The position numbers were made by a program, and so were the translations under genes. Below are positions 36,216 through 45,545 of a stretch of 64,000 nt of DNA, one piece after another. Numbering within the stretch: position 1 is the first letter of the stretch; each line of letters opens with the position of its first letter. The notes under the pieces were generated by a model that was not told the DNA's origin, did not search any database, and worked only from the letters and a program-made list of their open reading frames with translations. This DNA comes from Ochrobactrum vermis (GTDB lineage Bacteria > Pseudomonadota > Alphaproteobacteria > Rhizobiales > Rhizobiaceae): contig NZ_PCOC01000001.1 in assembly GCF_002975205.1 (NCBI RefSeq), forward strand, positions 1,116,001 to 1,180,000. Reading direction: 5' to 3'.

Positions 36216-38495
36216 ATGCTCTATTTTTCACGCTGGAAATCTGCCCTGATCTGGCTCGCGGTTCTCGTGAGTTTCGTCATCGCATCCCCTAACTTTTTCT
36301 CGCGTGAAACGCTGGCAAAACTGCCAAATTTCCTGCCGAAGCAGCAGATCGCCCTTGGGCTTGATCTCTCCGGCGGCTCGCGACTGGTCCTGCAAGTGCA
36401 GAATGCCGGACGCGGGGACCTCGAACGCACTGCCAATATTATGCGGCAGCGTCTGGAAGAGCTTGGCTATGGCAAGCCTGTTGTGGAAGAAGAGAACCGC
36501 AATCAGATTCGGGTCGAAGTTCCCGGTGTTTATGACGCGCAGCTTCTGAAAGACATTCTGAGCGTCCGCGGCGATTTCTCATTCCGGGCTGTCGATAGCA
36601 CCATGTCGCCGGATGATGCCATTCGTGGCACGCCACCGGCAGACAGTGAAATCATCTACTCCTATGACGATCCGCCCGTCGGCTATCTCGTCAAAAAGCA
36701 GCCGATCCTGACGGGCGCCAATGTGACGGATGCCAAGGCGACACTTGCCGACGATGATACCGAGCCTGTCATTACGCTGACTTTGGACGATGCAGGTCGC
36801 AGGAACCTTGCCGAGGCAACATCCCATCTGGTCGGTGGAAGCTTTGCTATCGTCGTCGATAACCAGATCGTTTCTGCACCCGCCGTCGAAGAGAAGCTCG
36901 ATACGAACGAGTTGCAGATTTCAGGCGCCTTCGATCTTCAGGCAGCCAATAACATGGCGGTTGTGCTGCGTTCAGGCGCGCTGCCGCAGAATGTTTCGGT
37001 CCTGGAAGAACGCACGATCGCATCTGCATTGGGCGAAGACTACGCCAGTGCCGCTGCATTGGCAGCCTTGCTTGCTGCACTGCTCGTCGGCCTGTTCATG
37101 GTCCTGTCCTACGGCATCCTTGGCGTGATCGCCATGGTCGCACTGGCCGTCAACATCATCATCCTGACAGCGATACTCTCGCTGATCGGTGCTTCGATCA
37201 GTCTCGCCAGCATTGCCGGTCTGGTGCTGACCATCGGTCTGGCGGTTGACGCTCACATCCTTATTTACGAACGTGTGCGGGAAGATCGTCGCAAAGGCTA
37301 TTCCGTGGTTCAGGCTATGGAATCCGGTTTCTATCGCGCCCTCTCGACCATTATCGACGCGAACCTCACCACACTTATTGCGGCACTCGTGCTGTTCCTG
37401 CTTGGCTCGGGAACGGTTCACGGCTTCGCATTGACGGTGGCGGTGGGTATCGGCACGACGCTCTTCACCACGCTCACCTTCACCCGCCTGCTGATCGCGC
37501 AATGGGTGCGCACAGCCAAGCCGAAGGAAGTGCCGAAGCGCCGTTTGAAGCTGGTCCCGACTGTGACCCACATCCCGTTCATGCGTCTGCAGTTCGTGAC
37601 GCTTGGCATATCGATAATGGCCTGCGCCATTGTAGTCGCTCTGTTCGTCAATATAGGATTCAATTACGGCATTGATTTCCGCGGCGGCTCGATGGTCGAA
37701 TTGCAGGCCCGCAGTGGCGACGCCAATCTTGAAGACATCACCGAGCGGCTTACCGAACTTAATATCGATAGCGCCCGTGTTCTGCCGGCAAAGTCACCAC
37801 GCTCCGCACTTGTCATTATCGGCAGTCAGGAAGTCGGCGACGATGCCGAACAAACCGTCGCCGTGAAGCTGCGCGGGGAATTCGAACAGGATTATTCATT
37901 CCAGCGGGTAGAGGTCGTCGGGCCGACGGTTTCCGAACAGCTTTCGCGCGCTGGCGTTCTGGCGGTCATTCTGTCGCTGATCGGTATCTTCATCTACGTA
38001 TGGGTCCGGTTCCGCTGGCAGCTCGCGCTTGGCGCGGTGCTGTCGACATTGCACGACGTCATCATCCTGGCGGGTATGTTCATCGTGTTCCGCATGGAAT
38101 TCAATCTGTGGAGCGTTGCGGCGATCCTGACGATCATCGGCTATTCGCTGAACGATACGGTGGTGATCTACGACCGTGTTCGTGAAAATCTGCGAGTCTA
38201 CAAGAGCGCACCACTACCTGCCATCATCGATGCGTCTATTAACCAGACACTGTCGCGTACCTTGCTGACGTCCTTTGTGACCTTTCTCGCGCATATCCCG
38301 CTTTATGCTTTCGGGGGCGCAGATATCCGCAGTTTCGCGCTGGCGCTGAGCGTCGGTATTATCGTTGCGAGTTATTCGTCGATCTTCATCGCCGCTCCAT
38401 TGCTGGTTCAGTTCGGGCTCAAGCCGCGCGGATCAGATCAGGCAGGCGATTCCATGGATGATGAACTGGCGCAATCGCTGAATTTGGAAAGCTGA
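36216..38495 (+). CDS. secDF: Fused SecD-SecF protein-export subunit
   Basis: 759 residues. The N-terminal half is SecD: a first helix, [16 protein letters not shown], a periplasmic P1 domain, and a group of five helices (about residues 270-440). The second half, from [14 protein letters not shown], is SecF with its own [12 protein letters not shown] motif and a further helix group. It uses the proton motive force to pull exported proteins into the periplasm. The fusion replaces the two separate genes of enterobacteria. The next gene starts three bases after the stop. Confidence 0.95.
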   Translation: MLYFSRWKSALIWLAVLVSFVIASPNFFSRETLAKLPNFLPKQQIALGLDLSGGSRLVLQVQNAGRGDLERTANIMRQRLEELGYGKPVVEEENRNQIRVEVPGVYDAQLLKDILSVRGDFSFRAVDSTMSPDDAIRGTPPADSEIIYSYDDPPVGYLVKKQPILTGANVTDAKATLADDDTEPVITLTLDDAGRRNLAEATSHLVGGSFAIVVDNQIVSAPAVEEKLDTNELQISGAFDLQAANNMAVVLRSGALPQNVSVLEERTIASALGEDYASAAALAALLAALLVGLFMVLSYGILGVIAMVALAVNIIILTAILSLIGASISLASIAGLVLTIGLAVDAHILIYERVREDRRKGYSVVQAMESGFYRALSTIIDANLTTLIAALVLFLLGSGTVHGFALTVAVGIGTTLFTTLTFTRLLIAQWVRTAKPKEVPKRRLKLVPTVTHIPFMRLQFVTLGISIMACAIVVALFVNIGFNYGIDFRGGSMVELQARSGDANLEDITERLTELNIDSARVLPAKSPRSALVIIGSQEVGDDAEQTVAVKLRGEFEQDYSFQRVEVVGPTVSEQLSRAGVLAVILSLIGIFIYVWVRFRWQLALGAVLSTLHDVIILAGMFIVFRMEFNLWSVAAILTIIGYSLNDTVVIYDRVRENLRVYKSAPLPAIIDASINQTLSRTLLTSFVTFLAHIPLYAFGGADIRSFALALSVGIIVASYSSIFIAAPLLVQFGLKPRGSDQAGDSMDDELAQSLNLES

Positions 38496-38497
38496 GA

Positions 38498-38887
38498 ATG
38501 GCTAAGGGGATAGAGATACGCGAAGCCCATTTTCCGGGCCGTGCTCCTATCGATGCCTATGGCGATGGAGGCTTCCGCTTTGCCGAGATGTCGCATCGCG
38601 GGTCCATACTTTGCCTGCCTTCGGGAATTCACGGCTGGAAACCCGCAACACCGCCGGTACTGGCCAAAGCTGATCTGGAAATGATCCTGGAGCAAGCATC
38701 CGATATTGAGATTCTGCTGGTGGGGACAGGCATGGATTTGCGCCGTATCCCAGAAGATGTGCGCGCCATCCTGCGCGAACACCGCATTTCTTCCGATCCT
38801 ATGAGCACAGGTGCAGCCGTCCGCACCTACAATGTGCTGCTGGCGGAAGATCGCGCGGTCGCGGCGGCGCTGATTGCTGTAGACTAA
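38498..38887 (+). CDS. Mth938-like (DUF498) protein, NDUFAF3 homologue
   Basis: 129 residues of the Mth938 domain: AHFPGRAPIDAYGDGGFRF, the ILCLPSGIHGW motif and ILLVGTGMDLRRIP. In mitochondria the family member NDUFAF3 assists complex I assembly. A bacterial role in complex I assembly is inferred. It sits two bases after secDF and four before the next gene, so export and assembly functions are in one transcript. Confidence 0.88.
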   Translation: MAKGIEIREAHFPGRAPIDAYGDGGFRFAEMSHRGSILCLPSGIHGWKPATPPVLAKADLEMILEQASDIEILLVGTGMDLRRIPEDVRAILREHRISSDPMSTGAAVRTYNVLLAEDRAVAAALIAVD

Positions 38888-38891
38888 TGCT

Positions 38892-39725
38892 ATGAACGAG
38901 AATGAGGCACATTGCCTGGCATTGCTTCGCGAAGCTGACCGAGATCGCTATCTTTCAGTGCTTTATGCACCGGAAGACCGTCGCGGCGGTCTGGCTGCAT
39001 TATACGCATTCAATGCAGAGATTGCGCGTATCCGTGATTTGGTTCACGAACCGCTGCCTGGAGAAGTCCGGCTGCAATGGTGGCGCGATCTCATCAACGG
39101 TGAGGCGAGGGGCATTGCGGAAGGGCACCCTGTAGCTGCCGCATTGATCAGCACAATTGAAAAATATGAGCTGCCACGAGCCGCCTTCGATAATTACTGC
39201 GAAGCGCGCATTTTCGATCTCTATGACGATCCTATGCCCAGCCGCAACGATCTGGAGGGTTATTGCGGTGAAACCGCATCGGCAATCATCCAGCTAGCCG
39301 GTTTTATACTCGATAGAGATGCCGCTCAGACACAGACAGAAATCACCGGTCATGCCGGTGTGGCGCAGGCGGTGACCGGCTTGCTTCGCCTTATGCCTAT
39401 TCATCTGCGGCGCGGGCAACTCTATGTTCCAGCCGATATGTTGCAGGCTGTCGGTGTAACCCGCGAGACCTTGATTGCTGGCGAAGACAAGGCGGCTGTC
39501 GAGCGCGTCGTCAGCATTATGCTGGCTTTTGCACGAGAACATCTGGCGATTTTCGAGAGGAACAAGTCGCAGTTGCCGAAGAGCCTTGCTCCGGCGTTTC
39601 TGCCATTGGCGCTTGTCCCAGCCTATCTGCGAGCAATTGAGCGCCTGGGTGCGCGGGCTGCCGAAAAGGTGGCGGATATTTCGGCTATCCGAAAGCAATG
39701 GCTTCTGCTCAGAGCGAACTTCTGA
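38892..39725 (+). CDS. Squalene/phytoene synthase-family protein, NDUFAF6-like, active site degenerate
   Basis: 277 residues with the isoprenoid synthase fold. The first Asp-rich motif of real synthases is not complete (RIRDLVHE in place of the DxxxD type) and the second aspartate motif is also missing. This pattern is that of NDUFAF6, a mitochondrial complex I assembly factor, rather than of an enzyme making carotenoids. Its gene follows the NDUFAF3 homologue directly, which strengthens that reading. No crt or hpn gene is near. Confidence 0.82.
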   Translation: MNENEAHCLALLREADRDRYLSVLYAPEDRRGGLAALYAFNAEIARIRDLVHEPLPGEVRLQWWRDLINGEARGIAEGHPVAAALISTIEKYELPRAAFDNYCEARIFDLYDDPMPSRNDLEGYCGETASAIIQLAGFILDRDAAQTQTEITGHAGVAQAVTGLLRLMPIHLRRGQLYVPADMLQAVGVTRETLIAGEDKAAVERVVSIMLAFAREHLAIFERNKSQLPKSLAPAFLPLALVPAYLRAIERLGARAAEKVADISAIRKQWLLLRANF

Positions 39726-39777
39726 GCAAGTGGAATCGATAGGCTTCGGTCCATCTCGACCGAAGCCTATCGCAATC

Positions 39778-41181
39778 TTATTCAGCCAGTCCTAGCCATT
39801 GACGGCAATCAGCCAGTGCGCGCGCGGAGAGTGCGTGTTTCTTGGCAATAGTCTTTTCCTTGCCGCGCAGACGCTTGCCTTCCGGCTTTGGAACATCGAT
39901 GGGCGGAAACAGGCCGAAATTCACATTCATAGGCTGGAACGAGCGCTTGCCCGGTTCGTCGTCGGCAACGATATGCCCGCCGGTAATATGACCGAGCAGG
40001 GCACCGAATGCGGTCGTCCCCGGAGGTGAGGCCAGCGTCTGCCCAAGTTTTTCTGCAGCCGTGAAACGACCCGCCAGCAATCCGATGGCGGACGATTCGA
40101 CATAACCTTCACAGCCCGTCACCTGGCCGGCAAAACGCAATGTCTCGCGTGATTTCAGGCGAAGCGTACCATCGAGCAGCACTGGCGAATTCAGATAGGT
40201 GTTGCGGTGAAGGCCGCCGAGACGGGCGAACTCCGCATTTTCCAGACCCGGTATCATCTTGAAGATGCCGGTTTGAGAACCGTATTTCAGTTTCGTCTGG
40301 AAGCCGACCATATTGTAGAGCGTGCCAAGCGCATTATCCTGGCGAAGCTGCACGACGGCATAAGCCTTCACAGTCGGATTGTGGGCATTGGTGAGCCCCA
40401 TCGGCTTCATCGGGCCATGACGCAAGGTTTCCGGTCCGCGTTCGGCCATGACCTCGATCGGCAGGCAGCCATCGAAATAGGGCGTGCCTTCCCATTCCTT
40501 GAAGTCGGTCTTGTCACCTTCGACCAATGCGGCCACAAAGGCTTCATACTGCTCCTTGTCCATAGGGCAGTTGATATAGTCTTTTCCAGTGCCGCCCGGA
40601 CCAACCTTGTCATAGCGCGACTGGAACCAGCATACGTCCATATTGATCGAATCAAAATGAATGATCGGTGCGATGGCATCGAAGAAGGCCAAAGCATCCG
40701 CGCCGGTTTGTGCCTGAATAGCCTCGGCGAGCGAGGGCGCTGTCAGGGGGCCGGTGGCAACGATGCTCGTTCCCCACTCCTCTGGCGGCAAGCCGGTGAC
40801 TTCTTCCCGAACGATGGTAATCAGCGGATGAGCTTCGAGCTTTGCAGTAACAGCCTGGGAAAAGCCTTCGCGATCAACTGCCAAAGCGCCGCCAGCGGGG
40901 ACCTGATGTGCGTCGGCACAAGCCATGATGAGTGAACCGGCGAGGCGCATCTCGGCATGGAGAACGCCAACAGCATTTGTCTCGGCGTCGTCCGAGCGGA
41001 AAGAGTTGGAGCAGACAAGCTCGGCCAGCTGTTCGGTCTTATGGGCATCGGTGCCGCGTACAGGGCGCATTTCGTGCAATATGACGGGCACGCCCGCCTG
41101 CGCGAGCTGCCACGCAGCTTCAGAACCGGCAAGGCCACCGCCGACGACATGAACGGGTGAAAGATCGGGTGTGTTTGACAT
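39778..41181 (-). CDS. trmFO: Methylenetetrahydrofolate-tRNA-(uracil-5-)-methyltransferase TrmFO
   Basis: 467 residues. Makes 5-methyluridine at position 54 of tRNA using folate and FAD. The FAD-binding motif [18 protein letters not shown], the conserved [16 protein letters not shown] segment and the [16 protein letters not shown] region near the C-terminus are characteristic of GidA-small (Gid/TrmFO). The ATG at 41181 follows an AAGGA site; the 12 codons upstream are open but not protein-like. The small RNA array lies just upstream on the same strand. Confidence 0.93.
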   Translation of the reverse strand: MSNTPDLSPVHVVGGGLAGSEAAWQLAQAGVPVILHEMRPVRGTDAHKTEQLAELVCSNSFRSDDAETNAVGVLHAEMRLAGSLIMACADAHQVPAGGALAVDREGFSQAVTAKLEAHPLITIVREEVTGLPPEEWGTSIVATGPLTAPSLAEAIQAQTGADALAFFDAIAPIIHFDSINMDVCWFQSRYDKVGPGGTGKDYINCPMDKEQYEAFVAALVEGDKTDFKEWEGTPYFDGCLPIEVMAERGPETLRHGPMKPMGLTNAHNPTVKAYAVVQLRQDNALGTLYNMVGFQTKLKYGSQTGIFKMIPGLENAEFARLGGLHRNTYLNSPVLLDGTLRLKSRETLRFAGQVTGCEGYVESSAIGLLAGRFTAAEKLGQTLASPPGTTAFGALLGHITGGHIVADDEPGKRSFQPMNVNFGLFPPIDVPKPEGKRLRGKEKTIAKKHALSARALADCRQWLGLAE

Positions 41182-41245
41182 GGCGTTTTCCTTATCGCCT
41201 TTGCGGAATGCCTTCAATGGAGAAGGCTAGCCAGGGGGAAATAGA

Positions 41246-41404
41246 GCCAAAAAAAATGGCATCCGTCGCGGGAGGAGGAGCGACGGATGCCATTATGGTA
41301 AGACCGGCATTGGGAGGAGGAGACCGGTCTTGTTATCGCAAAACCTGGGAGGAGGATGGTTCTGCGATGAACCAAGTCTGGTGGGAGGAGGATCCAGACT
41401 TGGA
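41246..41404 (-). ncRNA. Array of four anti-Shine-Dalgarno stem-loops, CcsR/cuckoo-type small RNAs
   Basis: Read on the minus strand, four successive hairpins each expose UCCUCCUCCC in the loop. Stems in minus-strand order: 41403-41394 with 41381-41372 (10 bp); 41368-41358 with 41345-41335 (11 bp, one mismatch); 41331-41324 with 41307-41300 (8 bp); 41294-41280 with 41269-41255 (15 bp, perfect). The stems are unrelated in sequence while the loop is constant, a strong sign of selection on the loop. The last hairpin runs into eight U residues and doubles as terminator. The array is directly downstream of a DUF1127 gene, as for CcsR1-4 of Rhodobacter, which lie behind the DUF1127 gene ccaF1. Processing from a shared transcript is expected. 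Confidence 0.88.
41247..41294 (-). terminator. Intrinsic terminator formed by the last anti-SD stem-loop
   Basis: 15-bp perfect stem (41294-41280 with 41269-41255) followed on the minus strand by an eight-base T run (41256-41249). The same hairpin carries the UCCUCCUCCC loop. Confidence 0.88.
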
Positions 41405-41441
41405 GAAACCCGTATCGGGAGAAACTATGAGGCTCGTTAAA

Positions 41442-41588
41442 TTAGCGAGCCTTGGTCTGGCGAGCCACGAACGGAATGTCCGCGCGGGAAATGCCAAGAT
41501 CGTTCAGCTCACGAGTGGAGAGCTGGCTGAGTTCATTGACGGTGTCGCGATAACGGCGCCAGTTGTTGTAAGAGCGGAGGATGTTCAT
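41442..41588 (-). CDS. DUF1127 small basic protein, CcaF1-like
   Basis: 48 residues, too short for most gene finders: begins MNILRSYNNWRRYRDTVNEL and continues with the DUF1127 core LSTRELNDLGISRADIPFVAR. Rich in Arg and Asn; the family's arginines are linked to RNA binding. In Rhodobacter the homologous protein CcaF1 is encoded just ahead of the CcsR RNAs and affects their maturation. An AAGGA site lies about 9 bases before the ATG. A GGCTCG/CGAGCC hairpin (41431-41451) overlaps its stop codon and could be an RNase E processing site before the RNA array. Confidence 0.9.
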   Translation of the reverse strand: MNILRSYNNWRRYRDTVNELSQLSTRELNDLGISRADIPFVARQTKAR

Positions 41589-41690
41589 CGTGCTATTCCT
41601 TCATCGTTGAGGAACTGGAGTTCTGTTCAATTCATCTCGTTTGTTGCCCATCATATAAGCTATTGTTTTCGCAGGTTGCAGACCCGAGTT

Positions 41691-41717
41691 TGCATAGCTG
41701 CTTTGCGGGTTCTGCAA
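41691..41717 (-). promoter_or_regulatory. Candidate promoter of the DUF1127-small RNA operon
   Basis: On the minus strand TTGCAG (41717-41712) and TATGCA (41696-41691) are separated by 15 bases, about 105 bases before the DUF1127 start. The preceding base gives CTTGCAG, recalling RpoH-type -35 elements (CTTG). The -10 match is partial, so this is a suggestion only. Confidence 0.3.
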
Positions 41718-41863
41718 GTCACGCTAAATCGATTAGACTGGTAGGGCACAAAATTGCCGCAAAGCGATTTGATCTCGCTCTTTGCCGACAGCGGAGTTTC
41801 CTATATGTTCTCAAACGCTTACCGTTGCGTCGGCAACAACTGACAGAATGACCAGGAGCTAAT

Positions 41864-42994
41864 TTGTCATTTTCCATTTCTGTTGAACGCCTGATCGAGA
41901 GATGGCAGCGAGACGGTCTGATCAATGCGGAAACAGCATCGAAACTGAAGGCCGACCTTGAAAAGCGTGCTTCGGTCTTCAGCCTCGGTTCCGTTCTGGC
42001 CACCCTTGGCGGGCTGCTTCTCGGCGCAGCCGTTATCATGCTGGTTGCTGCGAACTGGCAGGAGATGCCGCGCCTGATGCGTATCGGCCTCATCTTTGTT
42101 CTTATATGGGGTAGCTATCTTGGCGGTGCCTGGCGGCAATCTCGCGGTGACAAGCTGTTCCCGGCCACACTCTATATTGTGGGGGCTGCATCATTCGGGG
42201 CAGGGCTGGCGCTCATGGGGCAAATGTATCATTTGTCCGGCGATATCCATTCCGCCGCAATCTACTGGTCTGTCGGCGTCCTGATTTCAGCCTTTCTTCT
42301 GCGATCGCCGGTATTGGCGGCTTTCGGTGCCGGGGTCGCCTGTTTCTATCTTTCGACCTACGTATTCGAGGGCTCGTCCTACGATGATATGACCTATCGC
42401 TGGGTCGGTCCGCTACTTCTGCTCTTTGGCGCTGGGGCAGCCCTTTTCACGCGCTCGCGGCATGCGGCGCATCTATGGTCCATGTTCTCCATAGGTTGGG
42501 CTTTGCTCGTTTACGCCGAGCACGAGAGCAATACGGTGCTGGTGCTCATGCTGATCATGGGAATCGGCCTGATACTGGCTGACGGTTTTGCCCATGCGAC
42601 GCTGCAAAGACTGACGCGCTTTGCGCATCCGCTCGCAGCATACGGCCTGCTTCTGGCGCTGTTGTCGCTCGTCACACTTCAACTCAACCAGATGTTCTCC
42701 TATTCCGGCGTTACCGCAAGTCTGGATCGGGACATAATATATAGCATCTTCATATTGGCGCTTTCGATCGCAGCCATTGCAATTGGTGGCCGGAACAACG
42801 GCGGCTTGCGTTCGATAGCCTATGCCGCTTTCTCGATCGAAGTCCTTTATCTGGCCTTTCAGACGGTCGGTACGATGATCGGAACATCAGGCTTCTTCCT
42901 GACAGCGGGCATTCTCGTGCTGCTGCTGGCTGCATTTGTGCGACGTATGGAGAACCGTTTCGGAAGGAAAAGCAGTGCGGAGGCTCGCCCATGA
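41864..42994 (+). CDS. DUF2157 multi-pass membrane protein
   Basis: 376 residues. A cytoplasmic N-terminal helix pair (IERWQRDGLINAETASKLKADLEKR) belongs to DUF2157, followed by about ten transmembrane segments. The start is a TTG with AGGAG 5 bases before it. Function unknown. The stop overlaps the start of the next gene (ATGA), and the two families occur as a pair in many genomes. Confidence 0.83.
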   Translation: MSFSISVERLIERWQRDGLINAETASKLKADLEKRASVFSLGSVLATLGGLLLGAAVIMLVAANWQEMPRLMRIGLIFVLIWGSYLGGAWRQSRGDKLFPATLYIVGAASFGAGLALMGQMYHLSGDIHSAAIYWSVGVLISAFLLRSPVLAAFGAGVACFYLSTYVFEGSSYDDMTYRWVGPLLLLFGAGAALFTRSRHAAHLWSMFSIGWALLVYAEHESNTVLVLMLIMGIGLILADGFAHATLQRLTRFAHPLAAYGLLLALLSLVTLQLNQMFSYSGVTASLDRDIIYSIFILALSIAAIAIGGRNNGGLRSIAYAAFSIEVLYLAFQTVGTMIGTSGFFLTAGILVLLLAAFVRRMENRFGRKSSAEARP

Positions 42995-43560
42995 CCATTC
43001 GGTTTAAATGGCTCTATGTCGGGGCAACCATCACCGCATTGCTACAAACAGGCATTCTTTATGCAGGTATCGAAAAACGTGCTTCTGTCTTGCGTTCAGG
43101 CGCGGAAGTGACACTTCAGACGGAACCGTTCGATCCGCGCGACCTGATGCGCGGCGACTATGTTGTTCTGGGTTACGAGATTTCCAGCCTGTCGCGAAAG
43201 GACATTCTGGGCGAACGTCCGGCTGGCTCGCGTACTGTCTATGTGGCGGTGAAACCTGATGCGAACGGAATAGCACGCTTCTCGCGCGCCTCATTCCATC
43301 CGTTTTCAGAGCTTGCGTCGGATGAGGTGCAGATTCGCGGCGAAGCCGTCTATTCCATCTCGGATGATCCGCAATCGAATATCCGTCTCAACTTCGGTAT
43401 TGAACGATATTATGTGCCCGAGGGGCAAGGACGTGCAATAGAAGACAGTCAGCGGGAGCGGCGGATCACCGCTGTGGTCGCTGTTGATCCGAAGGGAGCG
43501 CCCGTCATTAAAGCGCTGCAGGAAGACGGGCTACAGCTCTATCAGGAGCCGCTTTATTGA
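42991..43560 (+). CDS. GDYXXLXY-domain protein
   Basis: 189 residues. An N-terminal signal anchor (LYVGATITALLQTGILYAGI) precedes a periplasmic domain with the name-giving motif, here RGDYVVLGYEIS. A second conserved region (RYYVPEGQGRAIE) follows. Translationally coupled to the DUF2157 gene. Function unknown; a shared membrane complex is inferred. Confidence 0.83.
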   Translation: MTIRFKWLYVGATITALLQTGILYAGIEKRASVLRSGAEVTLQTEPFDPRDLMRGDYVVLGYEISSLSRKDILGERPAGSRTVYVAVKPDANGIARFSRASFHPFSELASDEVQIRGEAVYSISDDPQSNIRLNFGIERYYVPEGQGRAIEDSQRERRITAVVAVDPKGAPVIKALQEDGLQLYQEPLY

Positions 43561-43783
43561 TCCTGCAATCACTCCCTGTTTCAAAGGGGTTGGCTGATGC
43601 GGCAGGATCGCTATATAGAGACGGGAAGGGTAGTCTGATCGAGCGTGGTAATTCTCTGCTGGGAAGGCGGCTTTTTTCCTTTGAACCGGGAAAATTGGAT
43701 GATATAGAGACGCGCGCTTTCGAGGGCAGTTCAAGATCTGAGACGAATTTGGTGCGTTCTAAAGAATGCGCTTCGGTTCAGAA

Positions 43784-43866
43784 GCGGATATGGCGAAATT
43801 GGTAGACGCACCAGATTTAGGTTCTGGCGGGAGACCGTGGGGGTTCGAGTCCCTCTATCCGCACCA
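43784..43866 (+). tRNA. tRNA-Leu (anticodon TAG)
   Basis: Cloverleaf with acceptor stem GCGGATA/TATCCGC, D-arm TGGCGAAATTGGTAGACGC, anticodon stem CCAGA/TCTGG with loop TTTAGGT giving anticodon TAG, a short variable arm, and T-arm GGGGTTCGAGTCCCT region. The 3' CCA is encoded. Long variable region and U-rich D-loop fit leucine. Confidence 0.95.
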
Positions 43867-43954
43867 ACTGCCTTAAGGCAAAAGAATTTCTCTCCCGCGA
43901 CGAGGCATAAGCGCCGGTAACGGCGGGACAATGACAAGAAGTGAAGGTTTGAAC

Positions 43955-45388
43955 ATGCAGGTTACCGAAACGCTCAATGAAGGGCTGAAGCGCGAGATTA
44001 AAGTCGTGGTTCCGGCCGGAGATCTCGAAGCCAAGCTCGCTGAGCGGCTCGATACCGCGCGCGGCCGCGCCAAGATCAACGGCTTCCGTCCAGGCAAAGT
44101 GCCAGCAGCACATCTGCGCAAGACCTACGGCAAGTCCTTCATGGCTGAGATCGTGAACGAAATCCTGAGCGATTCGTCGCGCTCGATTCTCGCTGAGCGC
44201 AACGAAAAGTCTGCTACGCAGCCTGAAGTCATCTTGTCGGAAGACGAAAAAGAGGCCGAACTGGTTCTCGACGGCAAGGCCGATTTCGTTTTCTCGCTGA
44301 ACTACGAAGTTCTGCCGGCAATTGAAGTCAAGGATTTCTCCAAGATCGCGGTGACCCGTGAAGTCGTTGATATTTCCGATGAGGAAGTTGACGATCAGGT
44401 CAAGCGTATCGCTTCGTCGACCCGCGCCTTCGAAACCAAGAAGGGCAAGGCCGAAAACGAAGATCGCGTCACGATCGACTATCTCGGCAAGCTCGACGGC
44501 GAGCCTTTCGAAGGCGGTGCGGACAATGACGCACAGCTCGTTCTCGGTTCGGGTCAGTTCATTCCGGGCTTCGAAGAGCAGCTCGTTGGCGTCAAGGCCG
44601 GCGACGAGAAGGTTATCAACGTAACTTTCCCTGCTGAATACGGTGCAGCTCATCTGGCCGGCAAGGAAGCTACCTTCGACATCAAGGTCAAGGAAGTTGC
44701 CAAGCCGAACGAACTCGTTCTCGACGACGAAACTGCAAAGAAGCTCGGTATCGAATCGCTTGAGCGTCTGCGTCAGGTTGTTCGTGAACAGATCGAAGGC
44801 CAGTACGGTCAGATCACCCGTCAGAAGGTAAAGCGTCAGATTCTTGACGCTCTGGACGGCGATTATCAGTTCGACACGCCGCAGAAGCTGGTTGACGCCG
44901 AGTTCAACAACATCTGGCAGCAGATCAACTTCGACCTCCAGCAGGCTGGCCGCACGTTCGAAGACGAAGAAACCACCGAAGAAGCTGCTCGTGAAGAATA
45001 TCGCAAGCTTGCTGAGCGTCGCGTGCGTCTCGGTCTGGTTCTCTCCGAAATCGGTGAAAAGGCTGGCGTTGAAGTTTCTGAAGAAGAGCTGCAGCGCGCT
45101 GTTTACGACCAGGTTCGCCGTTATCCGGGCCAGGAAAAGGAAATCTACGACTTCCTGCGTAAGACGCCGGATGCCGTTGCCAACCTTCGCGCCCCGATCT
45201 TTGAAGAAAAGGTCGTTGATCATCTGCTCGCCAACATCAACGTGACCGACAAGAAGGTCTCGAAGGAAGAGCTGACGGCTGAAGACGAAGATGCTGCTTC
45301 GGAAGCAAAGCCTGCCAAGAAGGCTGCTGCGAAGAAGAAGGCCGCTCCTAAGAAGAAGGCCGACGAAGACAAGTCCGAAGAGGCTTAA
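43955..45388 (+). CDS. tig: Trigger factor
   Basis: 477 residues. Ribosome-bound chaperone and peptidyl-prolyl isomerase. The N-terminal ribosome-binding domain includes the signature [19 protein letters not shown]; the FKBP-like domain follows ([18 protein letters not shown]); the C-terminal domain ends in a Lys/Ala-rich tail ([20 protein letters not shown]). The ATG at 43955 follows a GAAGG site. Confidence 0.96.
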   Translation: MQVTETLNEGLKREIKVVVPAGDLEAKLAERLDTARGRAKINGFRPGKVPAAHLRKTYGKSFMAEIVNEILSDSSRSILAERNEKSATQPEVILSEDEKEAELVLDGKADFVFSLNYEVLPAIEVKDFSKIAVTREVVDISDEEVDDQVKRIASSTRAFETKKGKAENEDRVTIDYLGKLDGEPFEGGADNDAQLVLGSGQFIPGFEEQLVGVKAGDEKVINVTFPAEYGAAHLAGKEATFDIKVKEVAKPNELVLDDETAKKLGIESLERLRQVVREQIEGQYGQITRQKVKRQILDALDGDYQFDTPQKLVDAEFNNIWQQINFDLQQAGRTFEDEETTEEAAREEYRKLAERRVRLGLVLSEIGEKAGVEVSEEELQRAVYDQVRRYPGQEKEIYDFLRKTPDAVANLRAPIFEEKVVDHLLANINVTDKKVSKEELTAEDEDAASEAKPAKKAAAKKKAAPKKKADEDKSEEA

Positions 45389-45415
45389 TCTTCTCCGTCT
45401 GACGAATTTGGAACT

Positions 45416-45438
45416 GGCCGCGCATTGCGCGGCCTTTT
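45416..45438 (+). terminator. Intrinsic terminator after tig
   Basis: 8-bp GC stem GGCCGCGC/GCGCGGCC with loop ATT followed by TTTT. Confidence 0.88.
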
Positions 45439-45545
45439 CCGTTTCAACCCACGGATAAACGGCTGAAAAGCTTGCATCCGGTGGGGCTTTGCTCTAGCCA
45501 GTAAGCAATCAGTTTCAGCCCAATCACAGTATTGTCGAGCCAGTA

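Noticed and set aside
38892..39725. Carotenoid or hopanoid biosynthesis role for the squalene/phytoene synthase-like gene
   Set aside because: The aspartate-rich catalytic motifs are missing and no crt or hpn genes are adjacent; the context favours an NDUFAF6-like role.
41246..41404. CRISPR array or tandem repeat for the GGGAGGAGGA units
   Set aside because: Spacing is short (about 35-45 bases), the flanks form individual stems around each unit, and no cas gene is present.
43817..45223. 468-codon antisense frame opposite tig
   Set aside because: High GC codon bias of tig opens the opposite strand; no start signal and no recognisable domain.
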